This document shows, piece after piece, positions 18,320 through 27,440 of a stretch of 64,000 nucleotides of DNA. A program made the translations under genes and the position numbers. The stretch is from Allomuricauda sp. (lineage in GTDB: Bacteria; Bacteroidota; Bacteroidia; Flavobacteriales; Flavobacteriaceae): assembly GCA_030148335.1 (NCBI GenBank), contig JASBTQ010000006.1, forward strand, positions 62,001 through 126,000. Direction: 5' to 3'. The first letter of the stretch is position 1. Every line of letters begins with the position of its first letter. The notes beneath the pieces were generated by a model, which did not search any database, was not told where the DNA came from, and saw only the letters and a program-made list of their open reading frames with translations.

Positions 18320-19642
18320 TTACCCAAACCCCTGTCCTTTTTTGGGAAATGGCATAATTTCCAAAGGATTACGGTTGGTATAATGCTTCAATAGATAGTG
18401 TAAGTACATAAGAAAGAGGGAAATGAAAAGGTATTCGTTAAAATAGTTGTAGGCTGGGTGCATACTGGGTTGATATACAGTGAATGAAACGATGTAGTTC
18501 AAAAAGGTCAAAAGGGAAAAAGAAACTATATATCTTATTTGTGAAAAACACCCAAGGTAGACCCTATGGGATAACAATAGAGGAATTTCCCGGGAACAAT
18601 ATTGAGCCATAATGGGCCATAAAAAGACAAGGGGCAACGAAAACAATCTCGCTTCCCTTGCCAAGGCCGTGAACAGCACAATGGTTATATTAAGGGAACA
18701 GCTCAGAATGAAAGCTTGCTTGAGCCTTTTTTCAATGGCCCCAGGGTTGTGGCCAAACGAACCAAAGATGAAGTATATGGACACCCCCAATGTCAAAAAC
18801 ATGGAAACCAGGGTTTCGATGCTGTTTTGGACATTCCCGAAGTTTTCATTGATGCTGGACAACCTTTCATGCAATTCCATTTGCGCAGGTGCCCATAGGC
18901 CATTCAGGGATATGAAAAAAAGTAGGTACACCATATAAAACAGTAAGGGCAATCCGGTCAATAGGTAATCCATCTTTCGCCCAACCAAAAAGGTGTTCCG
19001 ATCACTAAAGCGAAGGCCGGTAACAATGACCATAAGACCAGGGATCAAAATGGCGGTGTTTTCACGAGCTACCATTGCAACGCTAAACCAAAGCACATAG
19101 CCTGCCCATTGTCTTTGTAGCAAACAGGTCAGACCGGCAAAAACAAGGCAGTACTGCAAGGGCTCATCATAGCTGTAGATTGGGGGGAAAAAGGCAAAGA
19201 GTACCGAAAATGACCCGAAGAAAAACAGGATGTTCAAGATTCCGTTGCCATAACCGGAACCCATTTTCCGGGAGAGCCGAAACAATAAGATGCCAGCTAG
19301 GGCCAACAAGCAAAAATTGACCCATACAAAGGCCTTCCCCAGCGTGATCCCCGACCAGTTTGAGGTAGTTTCGATCAGTAGGGTTGTCAATGGTCTGCGG
19401 GCAAAGGGTGCGAATTCCTTGTGATAAGTGATCTGGGATGTAAGAAAACCATTGGAAAGAACAGTATTCCTTTCGTTGAGCATGCTGTCAACTTCGCCCA
19501 ACATATGGATTTCAAAGATAAAGAGGGAAAAGCCTGCACTCAACAGATAGGGAAAGAGGTTCTTGAATCTTTTCAAAGAACGCTCTCCAATAGTTTGGGC
19601 ATGACCGAAAATCCCAGGGAAATTGTTCTTAAATGGACTCAT
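18320..19642 (-). CDS. Polytopic membrane protein, GT-C-like hypothetical
   Basis: 440 residues with about ten hydrophobic helices. A large loop after the first helix (about residues 50-95) holds acidic and aromatic residues, as in GT-C glycosyltransferases and related polymer-assembly proteins, but no diagnostic DxD/ExD motif was found. Other visible features are FPPIYSYDEPLQYCLVF and a Lys/Arg-rich C-terminal tail. It has no operon partners: the conjugative scar lies downstream and a repeat-bearing gap upstream. Not recognised as a named family. Confidence 0.75.
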   Translation of the reverse strand: MSPFKNNFPGIFGHAQTIGERSLKRFKNLFPYLLSAGFSLFIFEIHMLGEVDSMLNERNTVLSNGFLTSQITYHKEFAPFARRPLTTLLIETTSNWSGITLGKAFVWVNFCLLALAGILLFRLSRKMGSGYGNGILNILFFFGSFSVLFAFFPPIYSYDEPLQYCLVFAGLTCLLQRQWAGYVLWFSVAMVARENTAILIPGLMVIVTGLRFSDRNTFLVGRKMDYLLTGLPLLFYMVYLLFFISLNGLWAPAQMELHERLSSINENFGNVQNSIETLVSMFLTLGVSIYFIFGSFGHNPGAIEKRLKQAFILSCSLNITIVLFTALAREARLFSLPLVFLWPIMAQYCSREIPLLLSHRVYLGCFSQIRYIVSFSLLTFLNYIVSFTVYQPSMHPAYNYFNEYLFISLFLMYLHYLLKHYTNRNPLEIMPFPKKGQGFG

Positions 19643-19759
19643 ACGGTAGACTTATGGTCGATCGATCAAATATACAAGTGTCTCATGTAATGGATATCGA
19701 ATACCTTTTGGTGAATTTAGGGAATCCCTAAGGGATTGTCAAAGAAAAGCTTTGTGAAT

Positions 19760-19906
19760 GGGACGGTTGGTGGAACCACTAAAAGCTGGAAATTTGAATC
19801 ATTCAATATTTGGTTATAGTGTTCTGGAAATCAGTTTCTTTCCTTTTTGTTGGAAGATGCTCAATTTTTTCCGGTGAGGTTGATATACTTTATCCAGCGT
19901 TTCCAC
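19760..19906. repeat. Dispersed repeat, copy A
   Basis: Matches 38467-38612 in the same orientation. The best-conserved blocks are CAATATTTGGTT near the left and GATGCTCAATTTTTTCCGG (19856-19874), followed by a shared TATCC.GCGTTTCC. Identity by eye is roughly 75 percent over the central 100 bases and lower outside. No long reading frame is conserved between the copies. It fills the 323-base gap between the membrane protein and the phosphatase gene. Confidence 0.7.
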
Positions 19907-19965
19907 CCCATGCTTCATTTCCCGATTCTCGTAATTTCTGAAACAATACCATTTTACGGTTCCGT

Positions 19966-20931
19966 TTAGATCAAACCAATTTCCATTGAGTGTACAATTG
20001 CCCTTGAACTGGAATCAAAATAACAACATTTTATGCGCATGGATTGGATATCCTGTAGGCATGTTTCCACCTTGCGTTTAGGATCGATATTGGTCTGCCT
20101 AATGTATATCGCCACGACGTTTTCAGGAAAAGTTTTCACGATGTCCCTATAAATAAAAGGGTCCCTTTGGCTGTCGTCGCCCAAAAGAATGAACTTTAGT
20201 TCGGGGTAGAATTCCAAAAGATGCTTAATTTTTTGAAACTTATGGTCATGGCTACCAGATCCCGTAAAGAGAAAATCCCCCAACCCTTGTTTTATTTTTT
20301 TCAATTTGATGACAGCCTTCGGAAATTTATGCAGCGTGGTAAACTCATGGATGAGGTTAAATAGGTTCCATTCACTGCTTGAAACATAAAAAAAAGCATT
20401 TTGTCCTTCTTTTGTTTTTCTTCCCGCTCGGCTCAATAGGCGATAATGTTCCACAACATCATCAAAAACGTTTCTTTTACTGATGTTCCGTGTAAGGATC
20501 ACATAGATTTTTTTAAGCGGATTTCCTGAATGGGATACCAAAAAAGTATCGTCAATATCAGAAATCAAACCGTATTCACCAGGGTGGGGCTTTACAAATT
20601 CACCTTCTGTTTGGGCTTGGTGGTTGTCATGGTTCACTACCAAGGTAAAGGGGTGCCAACCCGGGTCCAGAGGTTCGGAGTATGGAATGGAAAATCTGAA
20701 GTAACCATCTTTGAGTGTTTTTGTGCTAAATTGCTTTCCTGATAAAAGCAATCTGACCGTAGCATTCTCAATAGTTTTGATGGTGAACAATCGGATGACA
20801 TTAATGGCATGGCGAATGGTCCTATTGTTCAGCAGAAAATCATCTGGGGATTTTTTCCTAAAAACATGCCCTTCAATGATTATTTCCTGTTCATTGGCAT
20901 ATCCATGGTATGACTTGATCTTGATGTGCAC
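19966..20931 (-). CDS. App1/DUF2183-type phosphatase domain protein
   Basis: 321 residues from a GTG at 20931 (VHIKIKSYHGYAN). A 359-codon frame exists, but its extra N-terminus overlaps the divergent lipid kinase gene and looks noncoding. The C-terminal half is an App1 phosphatidate-phosphatase-like domain of the HAD type: LISDIDDTFLVSHSG with the DxDxT nucleophile, FFYVSSSEWNLF, SGSHDHKFQKI and FILLGDDSQRDPFIY. An N-terminal beta domain of ~120 residues precedes it. Yeast App1 dephosphorylates phosphatidate; the bacterial substrate is unproven. It is divergent from a lipid kinase by 55 bases, suggesting opposing lipid phosphorylation and dephosphorylation. Confidence 0.85.
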   Translation of the reverse strand: MHIKIKSYHGYANEQEIIIEGHVFRKKSPDDFLLNNRTIRHAINVIRLFTIKTIENATVRLLLSGKQFSTKTLKDGYFRFSIPYSEPLDPGWHPFTLVVNHDNHQAQTEGEFVKPHPGEYGLISDIDDTFLVSHSGNPLKKIYVILTRNISKRNVFDDVVEHYRLLSRAGRKTKEGQNAFFYVSSSEWNLFNLIHEFTTLHKFPKAVIKLKKIKQGLGDFLFTGSGSHDHKFQKIKHLLEFYPELKFILLGDDSQRDPFIYRDIVKTFPENVVAIYIRQTNIDPKRKVETCLQDIQSMRIKCCYFDSSSRAIVHSMEIGLI

Positions 20932-20986
20932 TATTGTGAATGTTGGACAAGTAAAGTAGGTAATTCTCAATTTATATGTAATTAAA

Positions 20987-21853
20987 ATGGAGAAAGTTTT
21001 GATCGTGGTGAATCCGGTTTCGGGGGGAGTGGATAAAACCGACATCCTGAAAATGGTAAGAAATGCCCTAAAAGGGCATCATCAAATTTATGAATTGGAG
21101 ACCCAAGGCGAGGGTGACGATGTACGCATCAACGAACAAGTTGAGAATAACAAAATTGACAGGGTATTGGCCATTGGGGGCGACGGTACCATTAAAACCA
21201 TTATCGAGGCAATTCAGCGTAAATCCATAACCATTGGGATTGTTCCAGCAGGTTCGGCCAATGGGTTTGCAACAGACCTTGGTCTTCCGGAGGCATCGGA
21301 TGAGGCACTTAGAGTGGCCATAGGGACCAACCGTAAGGCCATTGATGTACTTAGTTTAAACAACATCCTAGGGCTGCATATAAGCGATGTGGGCATCAAT
21401 GCGGAGCTGATCCAGAAGTATTCCAATAGTGCCGTTCGTGGCTATTTTGGCTATGTTCTCAAAAGTATCCCTACACTAATGGATACAAACCTGCCCTATG
21501 ACTTTCTGATTAAATGCAATGGAGGGGAATACCGTAGAAGGGCCATCATGGTGGCCTTTGCAAATAGTAGAAAGTACGGCACTGGGGCCTTGGTAAATCC
21601 CCAAGGAAGAATTGACGACGGTAAGTTTGAGATCCTTATTTTCAAAAAGTTTGACGTAGTTCAAATTATCAATGCATTACGGGGAACGGCGGAGATGACA
21701 ACCGACTTTGTGGAAATAATACAGACCGAACATGCTCAGCTGCACAGCGAGACACCCGTTAGTTTTCAGATAGATGGGGAGTACCATAGTTCGCTTCAAG
21801 ATGTCGAAGTGACGATTATATCCAAAGGGATACATGTGGCCGTTGGAGCCTAG
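20987..21853 (+). CDS. Diacylglycerol kinase-family lipid kinase (YegS-like)
   Basis: 288 residues. Motifs of the DAGK catalytic domain: LIVVNPVSGG, the nucleotide loop AIGGDGTIKTII, and PAGSANGFATDLGLP. The C-terminal beta domain ends with a FQIDGE motif normal for YegS/BmrU relatives. It probably phosphorylates diacylglycerol or another lipid alcohol. Single gene, divergent from the App1-like phosphatase. Confidence 0.92.
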   Translation: MEKVLIVVNPVSGGVDKTDILKMVRNALKGHHQIYELETQGEGDDVRINEQVENNKIDRVLAIGGDGTIKTIIEAIQRKSITIGIVPAGSANGFATDLGLPEASDEALRVAIGTNRKAIDVLSLNNILGLHISDVGINAELIQKYSNSAVRGYFGYVLKSIPTLMDTNLPYDFLIKCNGGEYRRRAIMVAFANSRKYGTGALVNPQGRIDDGKFEILIFKKFDVVQIINALRGTAEMTTDFVEIIQTEHAQLHSETPVSFQIDGEYHSSLQDVEVTIISKGIHVAVGA

Positions 21854-21859
21854 AATCAC

Positions 21860-21883
21860 CAAATATCGTTTATTTGATATTTG
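21860..21883 (+). terminator. Possible terminator after the lipid kinase gene
   Basis: CAAATATC and GATATTTG form an 8-bp perfect stem around an 8-base loop, 6 bases after the stop codon. The T-run behind it is short, so the call is tentative. Confidence 0.4.
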
Positions 21884-22230
21884 AACTTTCAATCGTTGAT
21901 ACAATTGTCAATAATTTGAGCGGTTCACTGAGTATGGGTGACAATTGCCCCTTTCATGCATATACAAAGGAACTTTTATTATTTGTCAATCCAAAGAATT
22001 TATACCATCTGTCATTTTCTAACATTCCAATTCTTCCGACTTCATTATTGTTATCCACATTGATCCAATTCATACCCTGAATCAAATTGCACCTGTTTTA
22101 CATCTCTTCCACCAAACTGTGTTTTGCAAGGGAAAGAAGGTTTGCCTATAAAATCTTCACTACTTAAAAGCCCTTTGTCCAATTGGTAATATACTCCAAT
22201 AATCCGTAACGAACTTTTCTTGTGACAATA

Positions 22231-22277
22231 TACGTCAATTGCCGTATTGGGTCAATTTCCATTTCCCACTAGGTTTG
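22231..22277 (+). promoter_or_regulatory. Palindromic operator and -7 box upstream of the MORN/CHAT genes
   Basis: TACGTCAATTGCCGTA (22231-22246) is an imperfect palindrome of form TACGnCAATTGnCGTA. It is followed by TTG and, 23 bases after the palindrome, by TAGGTTTG (22270-22277), a perfect TAnnTTTG -7 box. The gene starts 28 bases later. The same 19-base string with the same spacing occurs at 27357. The rest of the 450-base gap to the left holds no recognised feature. Confidence 0.8.
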
Positions 22278-22305
22278 TGCCACAACCATTTTAACGACCT
22301 ATATC

Positions 22306-23034
22306 ATGGGAAAATTGAAATTGATCTTGGCCTTTGTAGCACTTTCAACCTTCGCTGCAACTGCCCAACAAAACATAAAATGTGTCAAAGGCGATTGCCA
22401 AAACGGATATGGCTTTGCCACAATTTCGGAAGGCAACAAGGAAATTAGCTATCAGGTCGGTTTCCATGAAAATCAGCTTTTGCAGGGAATAGGCAACCAG
22501 ACCGGCAATTTTGGTAAGTATTGGGGCATGTTCAAAAATGGAAAGAAAAACGGTCTTTTCAGTTATGAGAGCGAAGGGAACATGTATGCCTTTGGGTTGT
22601 TTGCGGATGGAAAACGACAAGGACTGCATGTGATCAGGAACAAAACGGGCTACGAGTTCAGGGATTACCAAAATGATGTGCATGTCAGCAACAGTCCGTT
22701 GGTCACCACGGGCGTTTCACCATGCGTGATGGGCAAATGCGAAAATGGCAAGGGGGTCAAGGTCAACGGCAACGATGCCGTTTACAGCAATTGGAAAAAT
22801 GGCAATATGCATGGCATGACCATGCAGTTTTTGATGTCAGGGAAAAAAATTATTTTTTCCGAGTTCGCCGAAGGAATCGTTGAAGGTATCCAAATGATAT
22901 GGCATTTTGACGGAAGCAGGGAAATCATGCAAATGCAAAAGGGAACCCTGAACGGTCAATACCTGAAAAAGAACCAGAACAATACCCACGAGGCCGCCAT
23001 CTACAAGGACGGCCAACCAACAACTTCTTTTTAA
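22306..23034 (+). CDS. Secreted MORN-like repeat protein
   Basis: 242 residues with a signal peptide (LILAFVALSTFAATAQQ). Repeated Gly/aromatic units such as GKYWGMFKNGKKNGLFSYES, YAFGLFADGKRQGLHVI and YSNWKNGNMHGMTMQF follow the MORN-like YxGxxxxGKxxG pattern. Four Cys sit in two CVKGDCQNG / CVMGKCENG pairs that repeat the same unit. First gene of the block carrying the CHAT protein, 35 bases upstream of it, and preceded by the palindromic promoter. Function unknown; MORN-like repeats usually mediate membrane or protein contacts. Confidence 0.8.
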   Translation: MGKLKLILAFVALSTFAATAQQNIKCVKGDCQNGYGFATISEGNKEISYQVGFHENQLLQGIGNQTGNFGKYWGMFKNGKKNGLFSYESEGNMYAFGLFADGKRQGLHVIRNKTGYEFRDYQNDVHVSNSPLVTTGVSPCVMGKCENGKGVKVNGNDAVYSNWKNGNMHGMTMQFLMSGKKIIFSEFAEGIVEGIQMIWHFDGSREIMQMQKGTLNGQYLKKNQNNTHEAAIYKDGQPTTSF

Positions 23035-23069
23035 CCCAAACACCCAGTCTTCAAACCAAACAAATCACC

Positions 23070-25931
23070 ATGCGAAATTCCATCTTCTTGGCGTTCTTGT
23101 TCGCCCATGTCCTTACCTGGTCGCAACTGACCATTCCACCTAACAATCCCACATCACATCCCAGTTATGCCGCCTTTTTGGAAGCAGGAAGGGTAAACAA
23201 CCTTAATGCCCGATTGGTATCCGCAGGGGAACTTTTGGAGGTATATCCTGAAAATTCCAAAACCTTTGGCTGGATGGCCAGTGCCCTCTATGGAAACAAT
23301 AGACCCGATGATGCGGTGATGTTCTCCCAGTGGGCCATGGCCTTTGACAGCTATAACCCGGAGACCGGTTTTTATGGGTTCACCTATGCCGTATTTGCCA
23401 ATAGGCCAATGGAGGCCAAACTCTTTTTGGAAAACATGCAGGCCGTGGGCCAAGATCAGGCAACCATGCAACGGGACCAACAGGCATTGGGCGATTATGT
23501 GAACTCCTTGGCCAAATACCCCCAATTGTCCACAACCGTGCAGATGGCGAATGGATTTCTATCGGACTACAACAACCGGAGCATCACACGGGCAAAGGCC
23601 ACTTTTGAACATCTGGGCTCCAGTCTAGGGGCCACCTATGAAAATATTGCCCAGAATGCAACCGCCGAAAAAATACTGGCCGATTGGGTAAATGCCGAAA
23701 AAGCAGTGGAGGAGGGACTGATCTCTAGGGCACTCTATGTCGATGCCTTGGTTTTTATGGCCCAGTTGTCGGAAAAAGTAAACTTTTCCTTTGGACAAAA
23801 ATTGGAACCGCATCTCGAAAAAATCGTTTTTGACCGGAAAAACTATTCCCTGCCCTCAAGGTATAGGGCATTTTTAAAATTGGCCCGGGTGCAGGCCGCT
23901 TTGAAACGGTGGGACAAGGTATTGTCCTCCAGTAGCTTCATGATTGATCAACTAAAAGGCAAGGCTCCCTCCACGGCCGTGTTGGCAAAAACCTATTTCT
24001 ATACGGTCATGGCCCTGACCGAGCAGCAAAAATATGACGAGGCAGCCCAAATTGCGGATGGCTACATCAATCTATTGCCCAAGCTGAAATCGCCCGAGTA
24101 TGTCGCCGAGGCCTATTATGTGTTGATGCGTGCCTACGCCTTCAACAAGGATGTGGAAAAAGGCAGGGCCATACGCCAAAAGGCCCAGGGGTTCCTAAAG
24201 ATTCCCGGCATGCAAAATCAATCGTATGCCTCCTTTGTGACGAACGGCCTGTCCACCACGGAAAATATTCTTGGCGAAGGGGCTGTGGCCTTAACGGGCA
24301 ATGCCTATAATGACGGCGTAACATTGGTGGGACTAAAAAAATATGCAGAAGCCGCCCTTCAATTTGAGAAAGCCAAGGAAGAAGAAATCAAGGTATTGGA
24401 AGGTTTGTCCACTTTGGCCCAAAGGGGATATTTGGACAAGTTCCAACGGATAAATGGTAATTTGGCGGTCACTTATTATGAGACCCAACAGTTCGATAAG
24501 ATCTACGACGTCATCGAATCCAACCGATCCTATTCCCTTTTGAACGACAAAAGAAGCAGCGTGGAGCAACTGCCATTGAAAGAGCTTCAGGCCGTGTTGG
24601 GAGCCAATGAAGCCTACCTTTCCTTTATCGATGTTTCCAAAGGAAGTACCTACGAGGGTACCTATTTGATGTGTTTGGTGCGCAAGAATGATGTCACCGT
24701 AAAATACAATAGATCTGCCGGTGCCTTTACCGATTTGTTGTCGGACGACAAGGAACTCATCGCATTGGAAAAGGAAATGGCCAAAAATGAGTTCCGACAG
24801 CCCAACCTGGATTATTTGACGGGGGCCAAGGCAAGAAAAACGGGGATGTTTGGCCAAGGGGAATTCAAATTGATGACCCAGTACCTTCGCAAGCACATGG
24901 AGGCCAAAGTGGTGGATGGGCAATATGTGTTCTATCAAAAAGAGAAGATGCCGGACCTGCTCCGCAGATTTTATATCACGTTTGTAGATGGATTGGAGGA
25001 GAAATTGCAGGGCATCACCAAGCTCACCATCAGTCCCGAAGGATTGACGGGCACCATTCCTTTTGATGCGTTGATGGATGGTCAGGGCCGCTATCTGGCC
25101 GAGCGGTTCGAGATGGGTTACATTCCGAGTGCCTCCTTGCTGTACAGCCTCAGAAAGCAACCCAAAAAGAAGTTTGAAAAGAATGTTTTGGCCTTTGGAG
25201 GGGCCACCTACGAGCTACATGCAGCTCCCAAGGCACCTTTAAGTTCCATCGGCGACCTTGAGAAATTGCGATACCGGGTTCGCGAAGACCTGGAAAAAGG
25301 TCTGCCCTTGGACTATGCCTTTGCTACCTTTCAAGGAAAAGAACCCATGAGCTTTTTACAGGGAGGAAGAAACGAGGTGATATTAATTCAGAAACAAGTA
25401 CCGCTTACGGACACTCGTCTTGATCATATGATGACGGAGAATGAACTCAAACGGATGAGTAAAGCCAATGAATTGGGCAAGTATAGGGCACTCCATCTTT
25501 CCAGTCATGCCAGTGTGCACCCCTATGTGTTCGATTTGAGTGCCTTTGCCATGACGGTGAAACCTACACCCGTGGATGGGGAAGATGGCATGCTCGTCGT
25601 GGGCGAAGTGGAAAAACTGAACCTTCCCATCGATTTTGTAATGCTGAGCGCCTGCCAGACCGCCTTGGGCATTGAGTCGCCAGGCGATGGCATCAAGGGG
25701 TTGAACCAAGCCCTTTTCAACGCCGGGGTGAGCAGCACCTTGACCTCCCTGTGGAGCGTGAGCGATTCGGGAACCATGTTTTTGAGCGTGGAACTCTATG
25801 ACAGGATGTTCAACAAGAACATGGCCACGTCCGCGGCCTTGGCCGAAGTGAAACGCAACTTCATCAAAGGAGTGTATGGCGACCAGACCCACCCTTATTT
25901 TTGGGCACCGTTCATCTACACCGGATATTGA
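23070..25931 (+). CDS. Secreted TPR-CHAT protein (caspase-like protease domain)
   Basis: 953 residues. A signal peptide (IFLAFLFAHVLTWSQ) is followed by helical TPR-like repeats to about residue 480 and a linker region. A C-terminal CHAT domain starts near residue 600. The predicted catalytic dyad is visible: His813 in ALHLSSHAS and Cys862 in MLSACQTALG, followed by the family-typical GDGIKGLNQALFNAG, TSLWSVSD and HPYFWAPFIYTG. CHAT proteases are caspase relatives; some are activated by partner proteins and cut specific substrates. Here the protein is predicted exported, unlike cytoplasmic CHAT effectors of defence systems. Substrate unknown. Confidence 0.9.
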   Translation: MRNSIFLAFLFAHVLTWSQLTIPPNNPTSHPSYAAFLEAGRVNNLNARLVSAGELLEVYPENSKTFGWMASALYGNNRPDDAVMFSQWAMAFDSYNPETGFYGFTYAVFANRPMEAKLFLENMQAVGQDQATMQRDQQALGDYVNSLAKYPQLSTTVQMANGFLSDYNNRSITRAKATFEHLGSSLGATYENIAQNATAEKILADWVNAEKAVEEGLISRALYVDALVFMAQLSEKVNFSFGQKLEPHLEKIVFDRKNYSLPSRYRAFLKLARVQAALKRWDKVLSSSSFMIDQLKGKAPSTAVLAKTYFYTVMALTEQQKYDEAAQIADGYINLLPKLKSPEYVAEAYYVLMRAYAFNKDVEKGRAIRQKAQGFLKIPGMQNQSYASFVTNGLSTTENILGEGAVALTGNAYNDGVTLVGLKKYAEAALQFEKAKEEEIKVLEGLSTLAQRGYLDKFQRINGNLAVTYYETQQFDKIYDVIESNRSYSLLNDKRSSVEQLPLKELQAVLGANEAYLSFIDVSKGSTYEGTYLMCLVRKNDVTVKYNRSAGAFTDLLSDDKELIALEKEMAKNEFRQPNLDYLTGAKARKTGMFGQGEFKLMTQYLRKHMEAKVVDGQYVFYQKEKMPDLLRRFYITFVDGLEEKLQGITKLTISPEGLTGTIPFDALMDGQGRYLAERFEMGYIPSASLLYSLRKQPKKKFEKNVLAFGGATYELHAAPKAPLSSIGDLEKLRYRVREDLEKGLPLDYAFATFQGKEPMSFLQGGRNEVILIQKQVPLTDTRLDHMMTENELKRMSKANELGKYRALHLSSHASVHPYVFDLSAFAMTVKPTPVDGEDGMLVVGEVEKLNLPIDFVMLSACQTALGIESPGDGIKGLNQALFNAGVSSTLTSLWSVSDSGTMFLSVELYDRMFNKNMATSAALAEVKRNFIKGVYGDQTHPYFWAPFIYTGY

Positions 25932-25955
25932 TAACATCCTGCAAAGACCTATTTC

Positions 25956-26969
25956 ATGCCCCTAAAGGAAAAATTACCGCTAGAGCCCGCTGATATCAAA
26001 AAACTCAGGCAACAACTGTTTGCCATGCTGGTATTCCCTGTGGCCGTGATCGGGATGTTCCTGCTGTTCATTTCCTTTGTGTTCAAGGATTTCATGGGCA
26101 GTTTTGAAGGGGATGCCGTTGTGCTGTATGTGTTCATCGGGTTCTGTTTATTCTTCTTTGGCATCATCGCCTATATGATCGGAACCACTGCTATCGACCT
26201 AAGACGAGGGATAAAACATCGCATCTCGGGAACGATAACGGACAAAAGGCTCAATGTACAGACCACGGGCAGTAGATCGGGAACGGGAGGAAAAACCAGG
26301 ACCACCAGGCACTATTACCTCTATGTGGATGATGAGGAGTTTTCGGTGGACTATCGGGAATATACCAAAGTAAAGGTAGGGATGCATGTGGTGATGGACA
26401 GGGCGCCCAAATCCAAAAAGACCCTTAGCCTTGAAACGATTCCTCAACCCGATACTGAAACTGTCCCCGCTCCAAACAATGAAAGACAGCGTTTTCTGGA
26501 AAAGCGGATTCCACATACCCGATACACCCAAAGGGATATTGAGGCCCTCAAAAGAGTCTGGTATGCAGTTTTGAAACGGCGTTTGTTCTTGACCGCCCCG
26601 TTTGTTTCCGTGGGTATTTTGTTATTGATAAGCGGTCTTTGGGGGTTTGCGGTATTTCTTTTTCCACTTTGGATGGTGCCCTTGTACCAAGGCTATAAAT
26701 TCTTTAGGAGCCATAGAAACTATCGGAGGGATACCTTCAGTGCCCATAAAAAAGGAGTGGCGGCCTTGGTGGAGGACAAACTCACCATCACCTCCAACCG
26801 AAGGTCCAACTCCAATAGAATACGGACAACGGCTGGAACCTTGGTGGTGAACACCGTGCTGTACGATAAACTTTCGGTGGGGGATGGGATCACCATTTTC
26901 AAGACCCAATTTGGGGATGTGCCCCTCAGTCTGTTGACCATGGACCAAGAAGAATGCTATTTGGTATAA
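25956..26969 (+). CDS. Four-helix membrane protein, unknown function
   Basis: 337 residues with two tandem halves. Each half has a pair of transmembrane helices (about residues 20-75 and 205-245) followed by a soluble beta-rich domain: GTITDKRLNVQTTGSRSG... with YYLYVDDEEFSVDYREY in the first, ALVEDKLTITSNRR in the second. The duplicated plan suggests internal duplication. No catalytic motif was recognised. It starts 24 bases after the CHAT gene, so it is probably cotranscribed. Confidence 0.75.
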   Translation: MPLKEKLPLEPADIKKLRQQLFAMLVFPVAVIGMFLLFISFVFKDFMGSFEGDAVVLYVFIGFCLFFFGIIAYMIGTTAIDLRRGIKHRISGTITDKRLNVQTTGSRSGTGGKTRTTRHYYLYVDDEEFSVDYREYTKVKVGMHVVMDRAPKSKKTLSLETIPQPDTETVPAPNNERQRFLEKRIPHTRYTQRDIEALKRVWYAVLKRRLFLTAPFVSVGILLLISGLWGFAVFLFPLWMVPLYQGYKFFRSHRNYRRDTFSAHKKGVAALVEDKLTITSNRRSNSNRIRTTAGTLVVNTVLYDKLSVGDGITIFKTQFGDVPLSLLTMDQEECYLV

Positions 26970-26995
26970 TACCAAACCGACCAAACCGATGATTT

Positions 26996-27334
26996 ATGAT
27001 GGGGATTATTTTATTGTTAATCGCATTGATCGGGCCCATGGTGTTGCTTTCCACCTTTCTATACTTCCGCTTTCCCGACGAATCCGTCGGGCGAATGGAC
27101 CGCTATATTCCACCGTTGACCTCGGCTTTGGCCACTTGGGCGTTTTGCACAGGGTGGCTTTGGTTCTATCTATTCAATCTCTACATCAGTTTGCCCGTAT
27201 TGGTAGTGGCCGTCGGCTTACAGGGGTACGCCATATCCAAAAATCTGAACCCTAAGCTGCGCCGCATCAATGCCATTTTAATAGGTGCAGCCTGCGGAAT
27301 GGGCCTGCTCGGCTATTTTTATTTTGATGTCTGA
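26996..27334 (+). CDS. Small three/four-helix membrane protein
   Basis: 112 residues, mostly hydrophobic: helices at about 3-24, 40-62, 66-84 and 92-110, with a short loop FRFPDESVGRMDRYIPP. Not recognised. It follows the preceding membrane protein by 26 bases and ends just before the second palindromic promoter. Two adjacent ATG codons make the exact start uncertain by one residue. Confidence 0.65.
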   Translation: MMGIILLLIALIGPMVLLSTFLYFRFPDESVGRMDRYIPPLTSALATWAFCTGWLWFYLFNLYISLPVLVVAVGLQGYAISKNLNPKLRRINAILIGAACGMGLLGYFYFDV

Positions 27335-27356
27335 CCAGAATGGGCATGGGCATTTT

Positions 27357-27403
27357 TACGTCAATTGCCGTATTGATTGCCCAAGGGTTCGGGTCTATGT
27401 TTG
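27357..27403 (+). promoter_or_regulatory. Second palindromic operator and -7 box, upstream of the secreted protein and two-component genes
   Basis: TACGTCAATTGCCGTATTG (27357-27375) is identical over 19 bases to the site at 22231. TATGTTTG (27396-27403) is a perfect TAnnTTTG -7 box placed 23 bases after the palindrome, the same spacing as at the first promoter. The next gene starts 37 bases further on. Confidence 0.8.
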
Positions 27404-27440
27404 CCCTGATATGAAATAACAAGTCAAACTTAAAAAACAA

